From Prorocentrum cordatum (taxonomy: Eukaryota; Sar; Dinophyceae; Prorocentrales; Prorocentraceae): DNA of 28,691 bases. The notes beneath the pieces are model-generated. The model was not told where the DNA came from. It was given only the letters and a program-made list of their open reading frames with translations, and searched no databases. Location: the NCBI GenBank assembly GCA_963575745.1, contig CAUYUJ010017975.1, positions 190,001 to 218,691 on the forward strand, written 5' to 3'. Below are positions 20,464 to 28,691 of this stretch, piece after piece. The stretch's first letter is position 1, and every line of letters begins with the position of its first letter. Both the position numbers and the translations under genes were made by a program.

Positions 20464-21545
20464 GTGTTCGTAGGATTGGCCCGCGTGAGGCGCCAGCAGG
20501 GAAGCGGTGGCGGGGACTGGCGGCAACTGGTAGAAGTCTCCGCACAAGATCTTCACAGGCATGCGTCCCCACGTCTCCTGCGGGCGCATGTACTTCGCGG
20601 GGTCCAGGTTGTAGCGCAACGCCCTGCCGTAGGTCGTGCGCAGTGCATCTGCATGCAGCAAAGGCCCCGGCACAGCACCCAGCTCATCGATCACGTCGAC
20701 GCCGAGTGTGCCTGTGAGGCGATCCAGCTTTTTCTGCGTCTGTGGGGTCAGGCGCAGCCTGGCTGTCTGCATGGAATCCTACATGAGCAGGCCATTGGAG
20801 GAATGCATGGTCCTGCCGCGCGGGCCGAGGTTGTGTGCGGCGTGGTTGGACTGCGCTTTGCCGAGGTACCCCTGCTCGCCGAAGTAAGTGATGGCCATCG
20901 GCTCCACCACTTTGGAGAGGGTGCGCGTCTTGCCGACACCGCCTCCACCGAGCCAGATCGCTCTGTGGTTGCCTGTCGCGGACGCCACGGGGAGGAGATG
21001 CGTTGTCTTGTCTGGTCTGCCGTCAAAACGTTTCTGCAGAGACAACGCAAACAACGCCACCGCGTCAATCTGCTCCTCCGTGCAGTGGGCATCATTGACG
21101 AGCTTCCACGCAACAGCCGCCGGGCCCTGCATGGCCAAGAGCTGCGGAACGAGTTCTGGTTGGGCGTCCTCGGCAGCAGGCTGAGGAGCACCGCTGGGGA
21201 GCCAGTCGTCCGCAGCATCGGGCAAGATCTCTCCATCCGGGCTCGCTTGCTTCTTTTGGAGCGCAATGCTTTGCCGCTGTAGGGCGAGCATGTCAGAAAA
21301 GGTCTCGTCCAGCCGCGTGCCCTGATGTTCCCGCGCGCCGCTGCTGGCTGGCAGTGCAAAGCTGGGCTGCAGCATGCCGCTGTACGCTCGGTCGAGGTTC
21401 TTCAACTGCTTATCGGCGTAGCTGAGGCGGCCCTTCTGGTCCAAGCGCTGCAGTTGGTCTTGCTGTAGGGCCAGCTCGGTTGCTCTGACGTGGTCCCGCA
21501 GCGGAAACCGGGAGATCTCGGTAATCTCGGCGTCCTCCACGTCCT
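20464..21545 (-). CDS. PIF1-type helicase, motifs I-III, with in-frame TAG
   Basis: After EDVEDAEITEISRFPLRDHV and a Gln-rich helical linker, the frame reads EEQIDAVALFALSLQKRF, then Walker A GGGGVGKT (20926-20949) and a motif Ia-like KAQSNHAAHNLGPRGRT. A TAG at 20779-20781 interrupts the same frame, which then continues for 105 codons with the Walker B segment VIDELGAVPG (Asp-Glu at 20683-20688) and motif III CGDFYQLPPVP (20515-20544). The helicase would be split between ATP-binding motifs, so only readthrough, editing or sequence correction could give an intact enzyme. The SGAPQPAA short motif lies upstream of motif I. A frameshift near 20464 ends this block. Confidence 0.88.
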
Positions 21546-22060
21546 CCTCACGTCGCTGCCGCCGCCTCCACCCACGTCAACGAGCTCCAGCGGGACTCGC
21601 CCCTTGACCCCTTCGGCATCGCTCGCGGAGTCTTCATCCGCCTCGAGGTGTGCAGTTGTTGCTGGCCGAGGCTTAACCCGCGCCTCCGCCGCGAGGTCCA
21701 CGTGCGCCAGCACGTCTCGCGCCACGGTCGCGCAGAACTCCGCCAGGGTGCACTGTTCCTCGTGCCACCGGCAATGGTGGTCACTGAAGGCAAGGATGCG
21801 CCGTGCCGCCTCCGCTGGCATGCGCCGCGCCAGCTGGGACCTTGCGAAGTGCGCTAGGCTGAGGAGCACCAGCTCGCCCTCCTCGAGGTTCGCCCGGGGC
21901 TCTTTCAGCTCGGAGAAGAGGGTCGTGTCCGCGAGCGCGAGCCTCTTGCGGGCCAGGCGGCTCCTGGAGTCTGCGCGCGCTGCCAACGCGTGGATCTCCG
22001 CGCACCGAAGCCGCCACGCCCGCTCGAACGAGTATGGCGCACGGCGGGGCAGTCGCAGTT
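21545..22060 (-). CDS. Helitron-like protein, segment before the helicase
   Basis: The frame carries APYSFERAWRLRCAEIHALA, then TTLFSELKEPRANLEEGELV and WHEEQCTLAEFCATVARDVL, ending in an acidic and Gly-rich linker (LELVDVGGGGGSD). It continues the preceding block after one frameshift near 22060 and is followed by another near 21545, at GAGGAGGAC repeats, a context prone to slippage or sequencing error. No catalytic motif is seen. Confidence 0.75.
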
Positions 22061-24000
22061 CCTCAGCATATGGCTGTACTGAGTAACGCAGCCACAAGAG
22101 AGGGGACACTCGCACGCCCAAGGCGTGAAGAGGAGGGCCTTGAAGAGCGAGTTCTGCTCGGGGCCCTGTGCCCATGTCGGGCACTGGAAGCCATCGATGG
22201 TGGGCACGGAACTCCGCGTCAACCGGACCTCCTGCATGTACCGCGGAGCCAAGACGTAGTGGCTCTCGAAGGCGAAGAATCGCGGTCCAGAAGCTTTGAC
22301 CCGGCTCGGCTTCAGGACTCGCCGGACGTACATCCTGTAGACGTAGTACGGCATGGTCTGCAGGCGAGGGCCTCTGTGGGCGTAGTCGTCGGCCGTGTTC
22401 GTGCTGGTGGTGCACGCGTGCATGTCCTCGCACTCCGCACCGCCACCTTGCTCATCACCAGCAGGAGTGTCTCCAGGAGGCTGAGGAGCACCGCTGGTGT
22501 CACCTGCTGCGTCCTCCTCCTCGTTGTCGGCGTCAGGGATCTGGATGCGGACTGCTTGTATTGGCACCTGATCATTATGCGTCTCCTCGCCCGAACCTTC
22601 ATGGTTTAGCAAGCGTTTGCACTGCTGGCAGGCCCACTGTAGTTGTCTCGTGAAGAGCCGCACATTGTGGTGCGACTGGAGGCAGTCGCCGCCTGTGAGG
22701 ATATGCACGGCCACCTCCGTCGTGGAGAGCCAGAAGCACCGGTTCGCCATCGACGCCAGGCGGATACAGACCCGCCGAGCGCGGCGAGCGAGATCCTCGC
22801 GCGTCCGGCCCCGTTTGGCCAGCGTCTGGTCGTCGCCATCAGCGCCGCCCTCACTGAGCACCTTCCGGGCTTCCTCCTCCTTCTCGTCCCTCTCCTGCTG
22901 CTCCAGACGCTGCATGCCGGTGAGCATAGACTGGAAGAGCGGCGTCATGGACTCCATCATCTTGCCCTGGTACTTCGTGATGTAGAAGTCCATGGAGAAA
23001 GCCTTCTGGAAAGCAGCTTGGAAGCTCTCCACGACAGATGCATCTGTCGGATGCAAGGAGCCACAACCGTAGAGCCACTTTTTGCGGCCGCCGAGTTGTT
23101 TGGATGAGCGCAATGCGATTGCCGACTCTGGGTTCTTCATGCTGGCCGTTTTCCTGGTAAGCCTTCTGCGCTTGGCCAGCTGAGCTGGGGCGGCCGCAGG
23201 CAGTCCGTCCTGGGCAGGCTGAGGAGCACCACCAGGCTGAAGCACTTTTGCTGCCTCGGCAGACTCGTCAGGCGCGCACATCAAGAACTGGAAATCCACG
23301 TTGCACCGGCTGGTCACTTGAGAGACGTCGTTGCTGGAGCTCCTGAACGGCTGGTCGCGTTTGACCTGGCAGCGGCACCGCTGGTTGCGGTCATCAGAGA
23401 AGTCGATGACCGGAGTCCGGACCAAAGGCTTGCCGCGCCGACGCACTCGCTTGGTGCGGCCTGCTAGACATAGCTGCTGGATGCGAAAGAACCAGAAGCG
23501 GCACGACGGGGATCTGTTCGAGCGCAGACTCTCTTTGGCCTCGAGCTTCTTCTTGACGTACTTGACGCACGTCTCGGTGCAGTCGTGCTCGTGGTTGGAG
23601 CAGATGTTGCAGAAGAAGTCATGGCTAAACGCTACCGCCCAAGCCTCCGCATCTGCGGTAATCTCCTCGACCGAAGCCGGCGAGCCATCGGGCTTGAGGA
23701 CTTCCTGAATCGCTCCATCCTCGTTCGTCTGGAAGAGGCTAGCATGGCTGGCTGCCATGGCAGGCTGAGGAGCGCCACCCAGCTGCCCGAAGCTAGTTCG
23801 TTGGCGGTAGCTTGGAAACGTAGACTGAAAGGCTCCTGTGAGCGGGAGGCCCCGATACGCTGCAGCGCCGATTGCAGGCATCCGGTTCTCTGCGGCTGCC
23901 CGCGCTCGCTCCTCCACCAGGTGCGGCTGCTCCACTGGCGGGCCGAGAGGCACCTCGTCGCGCAGGGTGCCGTCCTCCTCTTCCCCATCCGTCCATGCGG
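22060..24000 (-). CDS. Helitron-like protein, Rep Y2 region
   Basis: From [20 protein letters not shown] the frame continues through a Cys-rich block ([12 protein letters not shown], then [12 protein letters not shown]) and FQFLMCAP, equivalent in position to the pynpyLl segment of Helitrons. The Y2 motif FYITKYQGK follows, with Tyr at 22982-22984 and 22970-22972 in the canonical Y-x3-Y spacing of Helitron Rep. Next come [15 protein letters not shown] (the domain before the helicase), two GAPQP copies of the short motif, and [20 protein letters not shown] with [20 protein letters not shown]. Homology leaves this frame at about 22060. Confidence 0.85.
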
Positions 24001-24582
24001 CTCTGTCGTTGCTGCCTGGCTGTGAAAGGCTCTGGCGCGACGTCAGGAAGCCCCAGCTGCCGTGCGGGCTCGTTGGCAGCTTCGTACTGCACGGTCTCCG
24101 CGGTGGAAAGAAGCGCAGTTCGCATCTCCCGAGCGGCGGTGCGCAGGCCTCCGACCACTGCCGACCGCAGCCACGCCATCGTAGGCCCGATGACGCTGTG
24201 GCCTTTGCCGTGGCCGCGCGTGAAGCCCCGACCCTGTGCTTCGAAAGGCGCTTGCACATCAGTGGCGCCTGGGGCCACGCACGGCTGCAGAGTCGCTGCC
24301 ACGTCGTCCTCCGTTGTCACCGCCTGTCGGGCCAGCGTTGTGCGGCCAACAAACAGGCGCTCTAAGCCGATGATGTAGCGGTAGTGAAGCTCCGTCATCA
24401 ACAGGAAGAACTTGGCCTGCGCCCGCGGGTCTGCTGCCACTATCTGGTGCATGCGCTCCAGAGAAGGCATGGTCGGAGCTGGACTCCGCAGGTCAGGGCC
24501 AGCAGGCTGAGAAGCGCCGCCGGCTCTGGCCACCGCGCCAACCGCGCCCCCGCGAATGTCTAGTGGCTCCGCTTTCCGGGCC
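24000..24582 (-). CDS. Helitron-like protein, Rep HUH region (damaged)
   Basis: The frame contains GGASQPAGPDL, then SLERMHQIVAADPRAQAKFF and ELHYRYIIGLERLFVG, then FEAQGRGFTRGHGKGHS. The last string aligns in position with the E-x-Q-x-R-G-x-P-H-x-H segment that carries the metal-binding HUH motif of Helitron Rep. The first His position reads Arg (CGC at 24216-24218), one transition from CAC, while the second His (24210-24212) is kept. Loss of the first His would be expected to disable nicking (inference). Another frameshift follows near 24000. Confidence 0.75.
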
Positions 24583-25066
24583 CTTCGTGGAGTTGGAGGA
24601 CCAACGGGCTGTACGTGTCTGCGAAGTTCGGTGTGACGAAGAAGCTGGCCGCGCCGAACTTGAGGTTGTTGCCGTGCCCGTTGAAGCGGAGTGCGGTTTT
24701 CCGCCCCTCCGTGCCAGGGACATCGGAAGTGCCAAGTAGCAACGTCCTGAGGGCAGTCTTGACCTTGGCAGGCATGCCCGGGCGTGAAATGGCGGAGCCG
24801 ATGCAGTCGGCCGGCTTAGCGATGTTTAACGCCTCCATGAAATCCTCCGCCGACGCCTCTGACAGGGTCTGGAGGTCAGTGCCGAAGCCTTTCCTGCCAA
24901 TCGCCGCCCGAGTGCCTTTCAAGAGCCGCAGCCGGCGGATCACGTCGCCGAAGACGGCAATCAGCTCTGGCGAGCTGAAGCGGCTCTGGCAAACTGCCTC
25001 GTAGGGCTCCTCGTCGGTCGCGAGAGAGTACTCGAGCTCCTCCAGGTTGATGAGGCGCCGTGCGAC
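24583..25066 (-). CDS. Helitron-like protein, Helitron_like_N region (exon after the intron)
   Basis: The reading runs from VARRLINLEELEYS through RRLRLLKGTRAA and TSDVPGTEGRKTALRFNG to FGAASFFVTPNFADTYSPLV. The last motif matches the conserved P-x-L-F-x-T-x-x-x-A-D-x-x-W-P type segment of Helitron_like_N proteins. The frame closes at a TAG at 24560-24562, but homology moves to another frame at about 24583, just after LHEGPG, so a frameshift is inferred there. Confidence 0.85.
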
Positions 25067-25583
25067 CTCGAAGGACGAAGAAACGAGACACTGCTATGAA
25101 GACATGTAGGTCCAAACGCAACTTTGCGTTCAACGGATGTATGTCCAAACGAGACATTGCTATCAACACATGTAGGTCCAAACGAGACACTGCGATCAAC
25201 GCATGTACGTCCAAACGGGGCACTGCTATCAACACATGTAGGTCCAAACGGAACAATGCTATCAATAGATATAGGTCCAAACGAGACACTGCTATCAACA
25301 TGTGTAGGTCCAAACGAGACACTGCTATCGACACATGTAAGTCCAAACGAGACAGTGGTATCAGTGGGTGTAGATCCAAACGAGACACTGTTATCAACAC
25401 ATGTAGGCCCAAACGAGACACTGCTATCAACGCACGTAGGTACAAACAAGACACTGCGATCAATGGATGTAGGCCTCCACGAGACACTGCTATCAACACA
25501 TGTAGGTCCAAACGACACACTGCTATCAATGGATCGACTCCACTATCAACACTGGTAGCATAAGTAGTATTCCTGGGGAATAC
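25067..25583 (-). other. Phase-0 GT-AG intron, 517 bp, filled with a minisatellite
   Basis: On the minus strand the exon ends in GAACAG and the intron starts GTATTCCCC. It ends in the pyrimidine-rich TTTCTTCGTCCTTCGAG, and the exon resumes at GTCGCACGG. Removal joins MLFEQ to VARRLINLEELEYS in one frame (phase 0), restoring an uninterrupted Helitron_like_N-like segment. The repeat array lies wholly inside the intron, which also explains why the protein-like signal disappears there. Splice sites are inferred from sequence alone. Confidence 0.8.
25080..25545. repeat. 33-bp minisatellite, about 14 copies, within the intron
   Basis: The unit contains GGTCCAAACGAGACACTGCT followed by ATCAACACATGTA. 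Copies differ by a few substitutions. Since 33 is a multiple of three and the unit lacks stops in several frames, it produces 11-residue repeat ORFs on both strands (for example CVDSSVSFGPT on the minus strand). These are not a real protein repeat if the intron model is right. Confidence 0.95.
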
Positions 25584-26047
25584 CTGTTCGAACAGCATGG
25601 GCCGCTCCCGCTCGAGGTTCGGCGCGCCGTCCCCGAACCAGAACTCTGTGTAGCACGCCGGCCAAGACCTGCTGTCGAATGAACTCAAGGGTTTCTGCGT
25701 AGGCACCGATAAGGAGTGCGGGCCCACAGCTCTGCACGCGTCTGCTCCTGCTTGCGCTTTCTCCAGCACCACCTGCGCTCGCTCGTCGAACGAACGAGCA
25801 GCACGCTGTACATCGAGAACCATGCTGCGCATCGTATGCCTGCCGCCCTCGTCGGCAACAGGCTGAAGAGCACCGCTGCTGTCTGCCACTGTCGGTGTCA
25901 CCTCGTTCTTGGCGATGCGTGCTGCCTGCTCCTGCAGCGCCACCAGCGTGCCTTGCAGCGCTTGCATCATTCGGACTGGAGCGATGTCATGCACTGGATC
26001 CGCTGCAACTGTGACCTCTGCCACATTTTCATGCAGGTAGGCCATGT
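25584..26047 (-). CDS. Helitron-like protein, start of Helitron_like_N region (exon before the intron)
   Basis: The reading begins in or after the poly(G) tract (MAYLHENVAEV), passes a helical stretch and the SGALQPVA copy of the short motif, then reaches SWPACYTEFWFGDGAPNLER, which matches the W-x3-F-P-x-L-F-P-x-G-type opening of Helitron_like_N domains in spacing and composition. It ends at MLFEQ, where a GT donor follows CAG. The join to the next exon restores the frame exactly. Confidence 0.8.
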
Positions 26048-26246
<199 letters not shown>

Positions 26247-26252
26247 AGGCTA

Positions 26253-26467
26253 TTCTGCTGCTTCTCCGTCTTTGTCTGTCTCTGTCTCCTCGTCAGACTC
26301 GTCTCCCGCCTCGTCGTCTCTGCCCACTTCCGGCGCCCTGGATGCTGGCCCCAACAGACGTACCGGGGCTTTGTCCACACCGTCCACTGGTTGCAGACAG
26401 GCTTCGATGTGGTCTGGCACGCCGTCCTCCGGCAACCGTGTCGGGGCAACATCCTCCCGGACGGATA
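26253..26467 (-). CDS. Helitron-like protein, acidic linker fragment
   Basis: After removal of one copy of the 7-bp duplication, the reading continues with VREDVAPTRLPEDGVPDHIE and ends in an acidic stretch (DDEAGDESDEETETDKD). A TAG at 26250-26252 stops it just before the poly(G) tract. Acidic linkers at this place, between the DUF6570-like and Helitron_like_N-like blocks, are plausible, but I have no alignment. The fragment is unlikely to be an independent gene. Confidence 0.65.
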
Positions 26468-26481
26468 CCTCGGACCTCGGA
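26468..26481. repeat. Perfect 7-bp tandem duplication that shifts the frame
   Basis: On the + strand CCTCGGA occurs twice in a row. On the coding strand this falls right after ATFSE. Counting only one copy makes the downstream acidic block continuous with the DUF6570-like block. Confidence 0.85.
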
Positions 26482-28691
26482 AAAGGTTGCGCACTGCAGC
26501 TTGCGCTCCCTCACGATCTGCATATACTCGCCGCGCTTGACTGTTGCCCAGTACGCCTTGTGGAGTTTGTGCGCGGCGCCCGAGAAAACGATGTTCAGAG
26601 AGTCCACAAGCGCGCCCTGCTCCGGGGGCAGCTCCATGGTCGGGATTTGCGCCGTGGGCTGGGCGAAGAGGATAGTGTTGCCCGAGATGCCTTTCTGCTG
26701 GACATCCGGGGCGCCCTGGCCGAGGCGGACTTGCTTCCAACAGCATCGGCCAAGGGACGCCAGCATCTTAGTAGCTTTCGAAGCGTTGCGGACGAGCATG
26801 AGCTCCCGGCCGATCCAGTTGTCGTTGACCAGGGCGTTTAACGGCATCTTCGGTTTCTTGGCGCACAGGTCATTGAGGCAATCCCAACAAACCCACACCA
26901 ACGCGTTGGCATCTCCCACCCCTGCGCACGGAGGCCTCTCGTCCGCAGGCTGAGAAGCTCCGCCGGAATTGTCGGCAGCAGGCTGAGAAGCACCGCAGGT
27001 TCCCGCCGTTGCTTCTGGTGGTGCAACCACAGGGACTCGGCGGGAGTGCAGCAGCCACCGCCACTCTGGGTGCTCCGGATGCTGAACGCTGGACGCGCGC
27101 AGCTGTTCACACGGGATCAGTGGCCACCGCTGCCTGTACCTGTCCACGTCCAGGAGCTTCTGCACGAGCTCCGGGGACTGCAAGTAGTACACCCCGCGGT
27201 GCTTCACCTGAGCACGCTTGGGTGGAGCATCTGCCTCGCCATCGGATAGGTCATCACGATCGCTTGCTGAGTCGGCGCAGTGCTCAAAGACACGCCCCTC
27301 CGGCACTGCCCCAAACAGGCTCAGTTTGTGGCGGTGCTCCAGGTAGTCTTTCTGCGCACAGACTACGCAGGCTGCCTCGCATCGGGGCACCGCCTCGCCG
27401 CCCGAGAAGCGGTTGCCCTTGCTGCCCGGGTGACAGAACTGCTGGAAGTGAGCAAAATTCTGCACCAAGATCCTCTTCTCCTGGGCGGCTATCGGCCTGC
27501 AGCCGGCCTCTGTCATCAGGAACAGCACCCGTTTGCGGTATTCCGCCTCGCCCGCGTGGCCCTGCTGCTTGCGCCGCGCAAAGTCCCCCTCTGTAAGAAA
27601 GTCGCACTCGCAGAGCTGGCACACGAGCGGCCCCGTCATGACGGGGCGGGCGGAGAAGACGCGCAGCTGGCCCCCCTCCACCTCACCGCCGGGAACGTAG
27701 CAGGTCTTCCCCGCGGAAGCGGCCGACGCCCTGCGCACCCGCTCCGCGTACCGCTGTACGAAATCTTTGAGCTGCGCGGGCTGAGTAGCACCGCGGCTGG
27801 ACACCAGCTCCTTGTAGACGGCAAGGCGCCGCAGGATTGCCTTGGTCCGGATGCCACTCTCCAGCATCAGCAGGTCCTGGTAGATCCTGTTCTGCGCCTC
27901 GTCAGCGAACCCTTCCATGGGGTTTGGGAGGGCCTCCGCCTCCGCGATGCGAGTCGCTGTTGTGTCATCGGTCTCCAACTTCTGGAGGGCCTGGAGCTCG
28001 GCCTCCTGCTCCGGGGAGAACTGCTTGGCCTTCCGTGCTTTCCGAACTAGCCAGCCTAGTTGCCGCTCTGCAACACTACGCCCGGCGGACTCCTTCGGAA
28101 AGCGGCCGAGGTATCGCACCTGTTGCATGACCTCCTCGATCTTCGTCTGCTGCATGAGCCCGACGGGCTTCGTATCCGCCCGCTGCAGAGTTTGAAGCTC
28201 GGCCTCCTGCTCCGGTGAGAAATGTTTGGCCTTCCGTGTTTTTCGGATGTGCCAAGCCAACTGCCGCTCTGCAAGCGGGCGTTGAGCGCTCTCCTTCGGC
28301 CAGCTGCCGAATTCGCGCACCTGCTGCAGGAGCTCATCGGCCTTCTGCTTCCGCTTGAACTCCTCGGTTGCAGCACGCTGAGCAGCAGCGCTGACGGCGC
28401 GTGACTCCTCGAGGTCTTGCAATTCCAACATCACGTCACCAGGAATGCTCTCGCGGTGTTCAAGGAAACGTTTGGCCAAGTTGTTTTCGGCTCGTGCTTC
28501 CTCAGACGTTCCATGATTTTTGATCGGTATACGACCGAACTGCTTCACGTCCTCGACGAGCGTTTGCAGAGATCCGCTTAATGCAGAACGCTGAAGGGCA
28601 GCGCTGACAGCGGCTGACTCTGAAGGCGTGGCGCATTCGAGGGCTTGCAACTCTAACATAACGTCATTAGGAATGCCGTCGCGGTGGTCGG
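26475..28691 (-). CDS. Helitron-like protein, N-terminal part (HA-like repeats, Cys block, DUF6570-like)
   Basis: The frame is open to the window edge, so the ATG at 28657-28659 is internal; the codons before it (HRDGIPNDV) match a later repeat copy. Numbering from that ATG, residues about 34-86, 114-162 and 181-229 are repeats with a pattern like FGSWPKES, ERQLAWHIRK and FSPEQEAELQ, resembling helicase-associated (HA) domains. Residues 347-434 carry Cys pairs (C347/C350, C431/C434) and H368, possibly zinc-binding. The motif YLEHRHKLSLFG follows. Residues about 591-715 (CWDC, NDNWIGRELMLVR, GISGNTILFAQP) match the DUF6570 pattern found upstream of Helitron helicases. The reading breaks at a 7-bp tandem duplication (26468-26481). 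Motif copies GASQPA and GATQPA lie in linkers. Confidence 0.85.
27973..28560 (-). other. Three tandem helicase-associated-like repeats
   Basis: Three repeats of about 50 residues share a small-aromatic core (GRIP, GSWP, GRFP), a basic helix with E-x-x-L and a second helix ending in E-L-Q-x-L. The two C-terminal copies are nearly identical (FSPEQEAELQ in both). A fourth copy enters from beyond the right edge. HA domains are best known from bacterial and plastid helicases and from large stramenopile and dinoflagellate proteins, where they are thought to bind nucleic acid (family knowledge; function here inferred). Confidence 0.7.

Noticed and set aside
25080-25545. CRISPR-like array of 33-bp repeats
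   Set aside because: Units are directly adjacent with no unique spacers and lie in a eukaryotic intron.
25060-25563. Proteins with 11-residue repeats
   Set aside because: The repeat lies inside a well-supported intron and is open in frames on both strands. The flanking Helitron reading joins cleanly without it.

Overview
This window looks like nuclear DNA of a dinoflagellate, possibly Prorocentrum (medium confidence; genus not proven). It is GC-rich and crowded with microsatellites, minisatellites and a long satellite array. Its only recognisable gene is a very long, partly decayed Helitron-like Rep-helicase ORF with a GT-AG intron. No spliced leader, rRNA, tRNA or bacterial-type operon was seen.

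Bases 1 to about 13,000 hold no gene I can support. They are a mosaic of low-complexity and tandem DNA: (TCC)n and (GGA)n tracts, a 101-bp tandem repeat, G-rich 13-mer repeats in both orientations, (TG)n and (AG)n runs, a nested palindrome, a tandem array of small hairpins, a dispersed 136-bp repeat with a T6-loop hairpin, an 86-92-bp tandem repeat and a G-quadruplex-prone 11/12-bp minisatellite. The long ORFs here are by-products of stop-poor GC-rich repeats.

Bases 13,128 to about 19,036 are about 13 copies of a 451-bp satellite. The left half is homogeneous and hints at a three-unit higher-order pattern. The right half, facing the helicase gene, is degraded.

Bases 19,326-28,691 (minus strand) encode one Helitron-like protein of about 2,800 residues, entering from beyond the right edge. 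In order it has tandem helicase-associated-like repeats, a Cys-rich region, a DUF6570-like block, a Helitron_like_N-like block, a Rep region with a damaged HUH motif and an intact Y2 motif, and a PIF1-type helicase with motifs I, Ia, II, III and C-terminal motifs. Seven frameshifts, one in-frame TAG between helicase motifs, a TAG before a roughly 200-bp poly(G) tract and the HUH change suggest a decayed element, although assembly indels could explain some breaks. A 517-bp intron filled with a 33-bp minisatellite splits the Helitron_like_N region.

The most unusual signal is a short motif, GGTGCTYCTCAGCCTGC on the coding strand (GA-P/S-QPA). It recurs about 14 times through the helicase gene, always in the inferred reading frame, and again as a 27-bp tandem cluster just after the stop codon.
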